Origin: Pseudomonas guariconensis
GTDB lineage: Bacteria > Pseudomonadota > Gammaproteobacteria > Pseudomonadales > Pseudomonadaceae
Reading direction: 5' to 3'
Assembly (NCBI RefSeq): GCF_024127895.1
Contig: NZ_JAMYBK010000032.1
Span: 1-49,547, forward strand
DNA: 49,547 nt
The position numbers were made by a program, and so were the translations under genes. Below, in pieces: positions 25,908-33,371 of this stretch. The notes under the pieces were generated by a model. The model saw only the letters and a list, made by a program, of their open reading frames with translations. It was not told the origin of the DNA and ran no database searches. How positions within the stretch are numbered: the first letter of the stretch is position 1; each line of letters starts with the position of its first letter.

Positions 25908-26684
25908 TCAAGGCTGCGTTGCCGTTCTGGTCGTCACGCCGAATATTGCCTTCAATCGCTCGACATAGGTTTCCAGCTCACCTGAAAGCCCCAGGTCCTT
26001 GAGCCTGACCTGCTCTTTTCCAATGCGCTCAAGAAACACCGCCATATCCTGCTGAAGTACCTCTGGCAGCGGTATCGGCTCTTCGGAAAGCAACGAACTC
26101 AATTGAAGGACATCGTTCCTGTGCTTGCGGATATTCCTGCTATCCACCTGCTCACCGGCGTCCTTTCGCCTCGACAGGTCCAGCCATGCCTTGGCCTTGA
26201 ACGGGATGAGGCATGACGCACCGATATGCGTGATATCACTGCCAACTTGGCGAGCTTCCAGCAGAAACGCGTAGTACGCGTCGTCGAGAAGAATTGCCGA
26301 CAAGCTGGAGACTGCCTCGCCGGAGGGAATGGGCGTCAGTGTTTCACCCTCTTCGTGACCAAGCCCCTCTGGCTTGCGAGAGAACAACTCGATCTGTGCA
26401 GGATAGGCTTCCTTCGCAGGATTCTGGAACCGATAGAGGATCGGCCGGTCTCCGCTGCGCTGCCTGACGCGATAACCGCCATCGCGAATGAAGTGCCAGA
26501 ATTGATTGACGAAAGCGGCATCCAGTGCCTCGATGATCAGCACGATGTCGAGATCCTTGGTGGCTCGGAACTCACCGCCCGCCTCGTCCATCACCAGCCA
26601 AGCCGCCACGCCACCGATCATGACGTACTGATCGCCGTATCCTTTGAAATGCTCAGCGAATAGCTCTAGTCCCCTGATAGCCAA
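25908..26684 (-). CDS. Nucleotidyltransferase toxin-like protein (AbiEii-type)
   Basis: A 258-residue nucleotidyltransferase-fold protein. The catalytic region reads GGVAAWLVMDEAGG...RATKDLDIVL, with G24-G25 and the metal-binding D44 and D46 (D-x-D), as in AbiEii/type IV toxins; a later K in FKAKAWLDL may serve the second motif. The start codon is TTG at 26684, as the frame has a stop just upstream and no early ATG, and GGGAGAG lies 7-8 nt before it. It overlaps the upstream partner gene by 19 bp, so translation is coupled. GC is lower than in the flanks. I infer the toxin of a toxin-antitoxin or phage-defence pair; a solitary repair-type nucleotidyltransferase is the alternative. Confidence 0.72.
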   Translation of the reverse strand: MAIRGLELFAEHFKGYGDQYVMIGGVAAWLVMDEAGGEFRATKDLDIVLIIEALDAAFVNQFWHFIRDGGYRVRQRSGDRPILYRFQNPAKEAYPAQIELFSRKPEGLGHEEGETLTPIPSGEAVSSLSAILLDDAYYAFLLEARQVGSDITHIGASCLIPFKAKAWLDLSRRKDAGEQVDSRNIRKHRNDVLQLSSLLSEEPIPLPEVLQQDMAVFLERIGKEQVRLKDLGLSGELETYVERLKAIFGVTTRTATQP

Positions 26685-27682
26685 TGAATACTCTCCCTGA
26701 TTTCATCCAATGCCATTTGAATACGTTCATCGGGGTTTTCTTCGAGACTCAACAGCAATGAGGCCTTGTCGGCCAGATTGGCCTCGTTCGGCAGTCCAGC
26801 GTATGACCAGACTTCAACCTCTGCCCTGATCTGGTCGACATCCTCAGTGACCCTGAAAACCTCTCCCTCCAGACGCGAGAAAACCTTCCGGGTCATGCCA
26901 TAAACAGGCCGGCCAGGTGCGGCGAGCAATGTGTACTCGGCCAATGCCGCTTCCCCGGCAAGGAACACACCGTTACCCAATTGCAACGTCGAATCGATGA
27001 AAACCCTTCGCTTTACAGGCGAACGGAAATACTGCCTGGCCTGGCTGAAAATTTCCGGCGCAGAAGCCTTGAATTCGTAACGATTGATGTTCACCCGATC
27101 GGCCACCGGTACAAGCAACCCAAGGGCCTGGAGTTGCTCAAGCACCTTGCCCAAGGTGACCCGGCTGTAGGTGTATTCCCCAAGGATGTCGACCGAAGAG
27201 AAGACGTCATGGCTAGCCCAACCCCCATAGAGGGATTGCAAGAGAACCGCCTGGGTCGCAGGCAACAGGCCAGCTCCGGACAGCACGGGTTTGCGCTGGC
27301 GAAAGCGCTCGCGCAGGTCAATGGCTATCTCGGGGATGAACATCTGATAGCGTGGCTGGATGAAATTGATCCGATGACCGATAAGGCTGCGTCGCTCATG
27401 GGCGGAAAGAGAGGCGAAAGCCAGCACGATAGTCGCGTCCGTCGCCTTGCGGATCTGGTCGAGATGCTTGTTCAGGGCTATCACGCCTGGATAGCGGCTC
27501 TCTCGCGGTACCAGCAAGAGCAGTTCCAGATCCGCTAACGAGCCGAGCCCCAATCTCACCTCGACTGGCTGGTACGCATCCTTGATATGAAACGGGAGTT
27601 TCAGCAGGGAAATCCTGGTCTGGACGCTGGCACCCAGCATCGACTCCAGATAAGCCCCGACTTCCTTTCGCAGATTGTCCAT
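26666..27682 (-). CDS. AbiEi-like partner: winged-helix regulator/antitoxin candidate
   Basis: A 338-residue protein. Its first half has a conserved-looking block (VPRESRYPGVIALNKHLDQI, then SLIGHRINFIQPRYQMFIPEIAIDLRE). A middle region at about 145-205 looks like a winged helix (ATQAVLLQSLYGGWASHDVFSSVDILGEYTYSRVTLGKVLEQLQALGLL), and a C-terminal domain follows. Proteins of this layout are known to me as HTH/MarR-like partners of AbiEii nucleotidyltransferases. I start at ATG 27682, after AGGGG; a longer frame would begin inside the operator. The first gene of the operon, it probably binds the four GTTTACA sites in front of it and neutralises the toxin. Confidence 0.68.
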   Translation of the reverse strand: MDNLRKEVGAYLESMLGASVQTRISLLKLPFHIKDAYQPVEVRLGLGSLADLELLLLVPRESRYPGVIALNKHLDQIRKATDATIVLAFASLSAHERRSLIGHRINFIQPRYQMFIPEIAIDLRERFRQRKPVLSGAGLLPATQAVLLQSLYGGWASHDVFSSVDILGEYTYSRVTLGKVLEQLQALGLLVPVADRVNINRYEFKASAPEIFSQARQYFRSPVKRRVFIDSTLQLGNGVFLAGEAALAEYTLLAAPGRPVYGMTRKVFSRLEGEVFRVTEDVDQIRAEVEVWSYAGLPNEANLADKASLLLSLEENPDERIQMALDEIRESIHWLSGD

Positions 27683-27691
27683 ACCAGCCCC

Positions 27692-27752
27692 TGTAAACTC
27701 TATTTTTAAACTGTAAACCAGCATTGTTTACAATTCAAAAATCACGTTTACA
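27692..27752. promoter_or_regulatory. Symmetric four-half-site operator before the toxin-antitoxin-like operon
   Basis: TGTAAAC occurs at 27692 and 27712, and its complement GTTTACA at 27726 and 27746. The two copies on each side are 20 bp apart. The inner and outer pairs share one centre at 27722. The left copy lies 10 bp from the ATG of the antitoxin-like gene, and a possible promoter (TTGTAA, 17 bp, TTTAAA on the minus strand) lies inside, so binding would block both transcription and the ribosome site. Confidence 0.75.
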
Positions 27753-27877
27753 CAAAGCCGCTGACTCCGTTCCCGCTTGATCGATCCTTTCACACCGTTG
27801 GAATATCGCGCTTGCCGTTACACAAAATAATCCTCTAGGTTTGCGCCTTGAAGCCGCACCATGACAGGGAGCTCACC

Positions 27878-28483
27878 GTGCCATCCATCTACCAGCTAAA
27901 ACCCCGCTTCCAAGCCTTGCTGCGCCCTGCGGTAAAGCGCTTGTACGAGCGTGGCGTCACCGCCAACCAGGTCACCGTCGCCGCCGCGCTCGTATCGGTA
28001 CTGCTCGGCCTGCTGCTGGCCTGGCAAAGCCACATGGCCTGGCTGTTCATCCTGGTTCCGATCTGGATGCTGCTGCGCATGGCGCTCAATGCGGTCGATG
28101 GCATGCTCGCCCGGGAGTTCGGCCTGCAGTCGAAGCTGGGCGCCTACCTCAACGAACTGTGCGACCTGATCGCCGATGCCGCGCTGTACCTGCCATTCGC
28201 CCTGCTGCCGGGTGTGTCGTCTACCCTGGTGGTGCTGGTCGTGCTGGCATCGCTGATCAGCGAATACGCCGGGGTGATGGGGCCGCTGGCCGGAGCCTCG
28301 CGGCGCTACGACGGGCCGATGGGCAAGAGCGACCGGGCGTTTGCCTTCGGCGTGCTGGGGGCCGGAGTCGCCTTCGGGGTATTGAATGCGGCATGGATCG
28401 ACGGCCTGTTGCTGGTCATCCTGGCGCTCTCGCTCTATACCCTCTACAACCGGGTTCGCCAAGGGCTGGCCGAAACCCGCTGA
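27878..28483 (+). CDS. ynbA: CDP-alcohol phosphatidyltransferase, YnbA-like
   Basis: A 201-residue inner-membrane enzyme that would join a CDP-activated lipid (or alcohol) to an acceptor alcohol. The family motif D-G-x2-A-R-x8-G-x3-D-x3-D appears as D74, G75, A78, R79, G88, N92 and D96; N replaces the first of the last two aspartates. Several membrane helices follow. The start is GTG 27878, with AGGGAG 7 nt upstream; upstream in-frame TTG lacks a site. It heads an operon of four genes (to 31896) that also encodes a CdsA-like enzyme able to make its CDP substrate. The product lipid is unknown. The symbol is by family and context. Confidence 0.8.
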   Translation: MPSIYQLKPRFQALLRPAVKRLYERGVTANQVTVAAALVSVLLGLLLAWQSHMAWLFILVPIWMLLRMALNAVDGMLAREFGLQSKLGAYLNELCDLIADAALYLPFALLPGVSSTLVVLVVLASLISEYAGVMGPLAGASRRYDGPMGKSDRAFAFGVLGAGVAFGVLNAAWIDGLLLVILALSLYTLYNRVRQGLAETR

Positions 28484-28507
28484 CCTCGCCGGACAAGGAC
28501 CTTCGCC

Positions 28508-30262
28508 ATGCGCCAAGCGCAATCGCTGCACTTCCCGACCCATGACGGTGTCGAGCTGCATTACCGCCACTGGCCCGCTACCCGCAACGAACACCAGCCG
28601 CGCCGGGCGGTAGTGATGTTCCACCGCGGCCACGAGCATGGCGGGCGCATGGCCCACCTGGCCGACGAACTGGACATGCCCGGCTACGACTTCTTCGCCT
28701 GGGACGCCCGCGGCCACGGCCAGTCGCCGGGCGCACGTGGTGACAGCCCGAGCTTCGCCACCAGCGTGCGCGACGTGCAGACCTTCATCGAGCATATCCA
28801 GGCCCAGCACGGCATCGCGGAGCAGGACATGGTGGTGCTGGCGCAGAGCGTCGGCGCCGTGCTGGTGGCCACCTGGGCCCATGACTATGCGCCCAGGGTA
28901 CGCTGCCTGGTGCTCGCCTCGCCGGCCTTCAAGGTCAAGCTCTACGTGCCCTTCGCCCGCCCAGGGCTGAAACTGCTGAAGGCCTTGCGTGGCAACTTCT
29001 TCGTCAACAGCTACGTCAAGCCGCGCCTGCTCACCCATGACCCGGAGCGGGTCATGTCGTACGTGGCCGACCCGCTGATCAGCCGACCGATCTCGGTGAC
29101 CATGCTGCTGGGCCTGTACGAGGCGGCCGAGCGGGTGCTCGCCGATGCCCAGGCGATCCAGGTACCGACTCAGTTGCTGGTCTCCGGCACCGACCTGGTG
29201 GTCGAACGCAAGCCGCAGGAGCGCTTCTTCGAGCGCCTGGGCAGCACGCGCAAGGAACTGCACATCCTCCCGGGCTTCTTCCACGACACCCTCGGCGAAC
29301 GTGATCGCGGCCACGCCCTGGCGCGTATCCAGCGCTTCGTCGAACACTGCTTCGACGCCCCCGCCCCGCGGCCTTCGCTGCTCGATGCCGACAAGGTCGG
29401 CGCCAGCTGCGCCGAGGCCGAGTGCCTGGCCGCACCGCTGCCGCGTCACTCGCCCCGCGACCTCTACTGGCGTGCCACCCGTGCCGGCCTGCGCCTGGGC
29501 AAGGGCTTCTCGGACGGCGTGAAGCTGGGCTTCGAAACCGGCTTCGACTCCGGCAGCACCCTCGACTACGTCTACCGCAACCAGCCCTGCGGCAAGGGCA
29601 AGCTGGGCGAATGGATCGACCGCAACTACCTCGATGCCATCGGCTGGCGCGGCATCCGCCAGCGCAAGCAGCATGCGGAGGAACTGCTGCGCCTGGCCAT
29701 CCAGCACCTGCGCGCGCAGCAATGCAGGGTGCATATCGTCGATATCGCCGCCGGCCATGGCCGCTACATCCTCGAGGCCCTGCAAGGCCTGGAACAGTTG
29801 CCCGACTCGATCCTGCTGCGCGACTACAGCGAACTGAACGTGCAGCAAGGCAGCGCACTGATCGCCGAGAAAGGCCTGGACGAGATCGCCCGCTTCGTCC
29901 AAGGCGACGCCTTCGACCGCCAAGGCCTGGCCGCCCTCGACCCACGTCCGACCCTGGCGGTGGTCTCGGGCCTCTACGAGCTGTTCGCCAGCAATCAGTT
30001 GGTGGGCAACTCCCTGGCAGGCCTGGCCGATGCCGTCGAGCCTGGCGGCTACCTGGTCTACACCGGCCAGCCCTGGCACCCGCAACTGGAGATGATCGCC
30101 CGCGCCCTGACCAGCCACCGCGACGGCCAGGCCTGGGTGATGCGCCGCCGCAGCCAGGCAGAGATGGACCAGTTGGTGGAGGCGGCAGGCTTTCGCAAGA
30201 TCGCCCAGCGCATCGACGAATGGGGCATCTTCAGTGTCAGCCTGGCGCAGCGGGCAGGCTGA
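28508..30262 (+). CDS. ynbC: Bifunctional alpha/beta-hydrolase and methyltransferase, YnbC-like
   Basis: A 584-residue fusion. Residues about 1-290 are an alpha/beta-hydrolase of the monoglyceride-lipase type: oxyanion segment FHRGHEHGGR at 38-47 and nucleophile S114 in AQSVGA, the elbow that normally reads G-x-S-x-G but here begins with A. After a linker, residues about 330-584 hold a SAM-dependent methyltransferase with VDIAAGHGR at 411-419. No signal peptide is seen. The gene begins 25 bp after ynbA and lies between it and the acyltransferase. Together they suggest acyl hydrolysis and methylation of a lipid head group or intermediate, but the reaction is not known to me. Confidence 0.82.
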   Translation: MRQAQSLHFPTHDGVELHYRHWPATRNEHQPRRAVVMFHRGHEHGGRMAHLADELDMPGYDFFAWDARGHGQSPGARGDSPSFATSVRDVQTFIEHIQAQHGIAEQDMVVLAQSVGAVLVATWAHDYAPRVRCLVLASPAFKVKLYVPFARPGLKLLKALRGNFFVNSYVKPRLLTHDPERVMSYVADPLISRPISVTMLLGLYEAAERVLADAQAIQVPTQLLVSGTDLVVERKPQERFFERLGSTRKELHILPGFFHDTLGERDRGHALARIQRFVEHCFDAPAPRPSLLDADKVGASCAEAECLAAPLPRHSPRDLYWRATRAGLRLGKGFSDGVKLGFETGFDSGSTLDYVYRNQPCGKGKLGEWIDRNYLDAIGWRGIRQRKQHAEELLRLAIQHLRAQQCRVHIVDIAAGHGRYILEALQGLEQLPDSILLRDYSELNVQQGSALIAEKGLDEIARFVQGDAFDRQGLAALDPRPTLAVVSGLYELFASNQLVGNSLAGLADAVEPGGYLVYTGQPWHPQLEMIARALTSHRDGQAWVMRRRSQAEMDQLVEAAGFRKIAQRIDEWGIFSVSLAQRAG

Positions 30263-30338
30263 TGGTGTACGAAGCGGCCACGGCCTACTGGCCCTCGCTA
30301 CCCTGCTGACACTCCCTTTCACTGGATGAGAACGTGCC

Positions 30339-30962
30339 ATGCTCGCCGCCCTGACCGCCTTCGCCATCACCTGCGCCGCGCGCCTGATCACTGGCGCACG
30401 CGCCCTGTGGCTGGGCTGCACACCCCAACCGGTGCAGCGCCTGTACTTCGCCAACCACAGTAGCCACGGCGACTTCGTGCTGCTCTGGGCCTCGCTGCCA
30501 GAGCCCTTGCGCCGCCGCACGCGTCCAGTGGCCGGTGCCGACTACTGGAGCAAGCCCGGTATCCGCGACTTCCTCATCCGCAAGGTCTTCAACGGCGTGC
30601 TCATCGACCGCCAGGGCGGCAACCCCCACGACAACCCGCTGCAACCGGTGCTGGATGCCCTGGCCCAGGGAGACTCGTTGATCTTTTTCCCCGAGGGCAC
30701 CCGCAACCTGGGCGAGGAGCCCCTGCTGCCGTTCAAGAGTGGCCTGTTCCACCTGGCAGCGGCCAACCCCGACATCGAACTGGTCCCGGTGTGGCTTGCC
30801 AACCTCAACCGGGTGATGCCCAAGGGCCGTGCCCTGCCGTTGCCGCTGCTGTGTACCTTGAGTTTCGGCGAACCGATCCGCCTGCAGGCCGACGAAAGCA
30901 AGCAGGCCTTTCTCGAGCGGGCCAGCCAGGCCCTGCTGAACCTGGCCCCGAAGGATGCCTGA
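30339..30962 (+). CDS. PlsC-like 1-acyl-glycerol-phosphate acyltransferase
   Basis: A 207-residue membrane-associated acyltransferase. The catalytic H-x4-D motif is NHSSHGD at 39-45 (H40, D45). The substrate motif FPEGTR is at 117-122. An N-terminal hydrophobic helix should anchor it to the inner membrane. It transfers an acyl chain to a lysophosphatidate-like acceptor. It lies third in the ynb-like operon, 76 bp after ynbC, and its stop lies 1 bp before the next start. Its likely product is the phosphatidate-type substrate of the CdsA-like enzyme that follows. The E. coli ynbABCD group I know has no such gene at this place. Confidence 0.85.
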   Translation: MLAALTAFAITCAARLITGARALWLGCTPQPVQRLYFANHSSHGDFVLLWASLPEPLRRRTRPVAGADYWSKPGIRDFLIRKVFNGVLIDRQGGNPHDNPLQPVLDALAQGDSLIFFPEGTRNLGEEPLLPFKSGLFHLAAANPDIELVPVWLANLNRVMPKGRALPLPLLCTLSFGEPIRLQADESKQAFLERASQALLNLAPKDA

Positions 30963-30963
30963 A

Positions 30964-31896
30964 ATGGACGACAACACCCTTTCCCTGTTCGCCGGCATCG
31001 GCGCCCTGCTGCTGCTCGCCAGCGTGATCGGCCGCCTGCTCAAGTGGCGTGCCGGCCCTGCGCCGCATGCGGTGATCGACAACCTCAACGCACGTATCAA
31101 CGCCTGGTGGGTGATGGTGCTGGTGATCGGCCTCGCCTTCGTGTTCGGCAAGTACGGCGTGATCCTGCTGTTCTACTTCGTCTCGTTCTACGCCCTGCGC
31201 GAGTTCATGACCCTCACCCCGACCCGGCGCAGCGACTACCCGGCGCTGCTGGGAGCGTTCTACCTGGCGCTACCGGTGCAGTACCTGCTGATCGCCATGG
31301 ATTGGTACGGCCTGTTCAGCATCTTCATCCCGGTGTACCTGTTCCTCTTCCTGCCGATCCTGGCGAGCTTCGGCGGCGACACCACGCGCTTTCTCGAGCG
31401 TGCCTCGAAGGTGCAGTGGGGGCTGATGATCGCGGTGTACTGCCTGTCCTCGGTGCCGGCGCTGATGACCCTGGACATCCCCGGCTATGAAGGCCGCAAC
31501 CTGCTGCTGATCGCCTGGCTGATCCTCGTGGTGCAGATCAGCGACGTGTTGCAGTACGTCTGCGGCAAGCTGTTCGGCAAGCACAAGGTCGCACCCAACC
31601 TGTCGCCATCGAAGACCGTCGAAGGCCTGGCCGGCGGCGTCGCCCTGGCCACCCTGGTCGGTGCGCTGCTGTGCTGGATCACCCCGTTCAGCTTCTGGCA
31701 GGCCGCGCTGATGGCCCTGACGGTGAACACGATGGGCTTCTTCGGCGGGCTGGTGATGTCGGCGATCAAGCGCGACCGTGGGGTGAAGGATTGGGGGCAC
31801 ATGATCGAGGGCCATGGCGGCATGCTCGATCGCATGGACTCGGTGTGCTTCGCGGCGCCGGTGTTCTTCCATTTCGTGCGCTATTGGTGGGCGTGA
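30964..31896 (+). CDS. ynbB: CdsA-like phosphatidate cytidylyltransferase, YnbB-like
   Basis: A 310-residue inner-membrane enzyme with about eight helices. It ends in the CdsA signature at 266-292, S-x-x-K-R-x4-K-D...GHGGMLDRMD, nearly complete. The reaction would be CTP plus phosphatidate to CDP-diacylglycerol. ATG 30964 has AAGGA at 8 nt; ATG 30955, overlapping the acyltransferase stop, is possible too. This is the last gene of the operon. The housekeeping CdsA should be encoded elsewhere, so this is a second, probably dedicated, enzyme feeding the YnbA-like transferase. Confidence 0.85.
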   Translation: MDDNTLSLFAGIGALLLLASVIGRLLKWRAGPAPHAVIDNLNARINAWWVMVLVIGLAFVFGKYGVILLFYFVSFYALREFMTLTPTRRSDYPALLGAFYLALPVQYLLIAMDWYGLFSIFIPVYLFLFLPILASFGGDTTRFLERASKVQWGLMIAVYCLSSVPALMTLDIPGYEGRNLLLIAWLILVVQISDVLQYVCGKLFGKHKVAPNLSPSKTVEGLAGGVALATLVGALLCWITPFSFWQAALMALTVNTMGFFGGLVMSAIKRDRGVKDWGHMIEGHGGMLDRMDSVCFAAPVFFHFVRYWWA

Positions 31897-31904
31897 GGTA
31901 GTTG

Positions 31905-31921
31905 ATACCCCTTGGGGGTAT
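31905..31921. promoter_or_regulatory. ATACCCC/GGGGTAT palindrome between ynbB-like gene and dmeR
   Basis: ATACCCC and GGGGTAT flank TTG. The G-tract plus AT-arm form resembles operators of CsoR/RcnR-type metal sensors; it may equally be a short terminator stem, although no T-run follows. Confidence 0.35.
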
Positions 31922-31964
31922 TGATGCGTGAACACCACTGCCCATTGTGTAGCGTGCCGGCGAT

Positions 31965-31981
31965 GGGCTGCACAGCAGCCC
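31965..31981. terminator. GGGCTG/CAGCCC hairpin at the end of dmeR
   Basis: GGGCTGCACAGCAGCCC lies 9 bp beyond the dmeR stop codon. It belongs to the same hairpin family as that after rlmG. Confidence 0.4.
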
Positions 31982-31990
31982 TCGACCTCA

Positions 31991-32266
31991 TTACTTGAGG
32001 TAAGACCGCAACAACGACGCCACTTTGTCCACCTCTTCCTGCCGCGCCTCAGCACTCAGCCCGTCCGCCACCAAGTGCTCGCGGATATGCCCTTCCATTA
32101 CCTCAGCCATCAACCCGTTCACCGCCCCCCGTACAGCAGCGATCTGCTGCAGGATGGCTAGACAGTCCTTGTCCTGCTCCAGCGCAGTTTCCAGAGCCGC
32201 CGCTTGGCCTTTGATCTTGCGCACGCGGGTCAGCAATTGCTTCTTGCCATTGACAGTATGTGCCAT
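31991..32266 (-). CDS. dmeR: CsoR/RcnR-family metal-sensing repressor (DmeR)
   Basis: A 91-residue all-helical DNA-binding metal sensor. The residues H3, C35, H60 and H64 are all present at the same positions as the Ni/Co ligands of E. coli RcnR, which separates it from formaldehyde sensors (FrmR) and copper sensors (CsoR). The repressor should leave DNA on binding cobalt or nickel. It is divergent from the CDF efflux gene dmeF, and an RcnR-type operator lies between. DmeRF pairs of this layout are described in rhizobia. The length is typical. Confidence 0.9.
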   Translation of the reverse strand: MAHTVNGKKQLLTRVRKIKGQAAALETALEQDKDCLAILQQIAAVRGAVNGLMAEVMEGHIREHLVADGLSAEARQEEVDKVASLLRSYLK

Positions 32267-32287
32267 TCAGTCTCGCACCATGGTAGG

Positions 32288-32306
32288 TATACTGGGGTAT
32301 AGTATA
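32288..32306. promoter_or_regulatory. RcnR/DmeR-type operator between dmeR and dmeF
   Basis: TATACT and AGTATA flank GGGGTAT. This equals the TACT-G-tract-AGTA layout of RcnR sites, with the same total core length of 15 bp but four G instead of six. It is centred between the two start codons (32266 and 32337), so one site could control both genes. Confidence 0.75.
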
Positions 32307-32336
32307 TTTTCGATCATTTGCGGAGCATGATAAACC

Positions 32337-33275
32337 ATGGTGGAGCAAACCTCGGACAAGTGGCTGCACAGTCACCAGTTCCACACCAGCAACCTGGGCG
32401 CAGAACGCAAGACACGCCTGGCGGTATGGCTCACCGCCGTAATGATGGTGGTGGAAATCGCCGGGGGCTGGTTCTTCAACTCCATGGCCCTGCTCGCCGA
32501 CGGCTGGCACATGAGCTCCCACGCCCTGGCCCTGGGGCTTTCACTGCTGGCCTATGCCGCCGCACGGCGTTATGCAGGCGATCGGCGCTTCGCCTTCGGT
32601 ACCTGGAAGATCGAGATCCTCGGCGGCTACTCCAGCGCGCTGCTACTCCTGGGCGTTGCGGGGTTGATGGCTTTCCAGTCGGTCGAGCGACTCCTGGCAC
32701 CGGGCCCGATCCACTATGACCAGGCAATCGCCATCGCAACCTCGGGCCTTGCGGTGAACCTCATCTGCGTCTGGCTGCTGCGCGACGATCACTCACACCA
32801 TCACCACCGCCACGACCATCATCACGACCATGGTCATCACCACGACCTGAACCTGCGTTCAGCGTACTTGCATGTGATCGCCGATGCTGCCACCTCGGTA
32901 CTGGCGATCATCGCCCTGCTGGCGGGCAAGTTCTGGAGCGCGGGTTGGCTCGACCCGGTGATGGGCCTGGTGGGTGCAGTATTGGTGGCATGGTGGGCCC
33001 GAGGCTTGCTACGCGACACTGGGCGGGTGTTGCTGGACGCCGAGATGGATGCGCCGGTGGTCGAGGAGATCCGCGAATCGGTGGCACAACTGCCGATGCC
33101 CGCCACCATTACCGACCTGCACGTGTGGCGCGTCGGCAAGGACCAGTACGCCTGCATCCTCAGCCTAGCGACCCGCGCGCCACTGGATGCGGACGACGTT
33201 CGCCGGGTACTTGATGTCCATGAGGAGCTGGCCCATGTCACCGTGGAAGTGAATGCGCTGGCGAGCCCCCGATAG
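32337..33275 (+). CDS. dmeF: Cation diffusion facilitator, cobalt/nickel efflux (DmeF)
   Basis: A 312-residue CDF-family inner-membrane antiporter. Six helices are visible. The second and fifth carry the metal sites H/D-x3-D type (ADGWHMSSHAL and VIADAATSVLAI). The cytoplasmic loop at about 150-170 is packed with histidines (more than a dozen H within 20 residues), as in DmeF and ZitB types. The N-terminus has HSHQF. A C-terminal metal-sensing domain with LHVWRVGKDQYACIL follows. The divergent RcnR-like regulator points to cobalt and nickel rather than zinc. GGAG lies 11 nt before the ATG. Confidence 0.9.
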   Translation: MVEQTSDKWLHSHQFHTSNLGAERKTRLAVWLTAVMMVVEIAGGWFFNSMALLADGWHMSSHALALGLSLLAYAAARRYAGDRRFAFGTWKIEILGGYSSALLLLGVAGLMAFQSVERLLAPGPIHYDQAIAIATSGLAVNLICVWLLRDDHSHHHHRHDHHHDHGHHHDLNLRSAYLHVIADAATSVLAIIALLAGKFWSAGWLDPVMGLVGAVLVAWWARGLLRDTGRVLLDAEMDAPVVEEIRESVAQLPMPATITDLHVWRVGKDQYACILSLATRAPLDADDVRRVLDVHEELAHVTVEVNALASPR

Positions 33276-33371
33276 CGCGTCCAGGCACTTGGGCGTCGAG
33301 CCCAGGCAACTCCCCCTCAGCCACAGCCCCTATGGTGATGCGTCATTCAGCCATTCACCTGGAGCCCTGCC

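Noticed and set aside
27896..30520. Very long open frame (874 codons) on the minus strand
   Set aside because: It is antisense to the ynbA and ynbC genes. Its product is rich in H, Q, A, G and R without domains, as expected for a shadow frame in GC-rich DNA.
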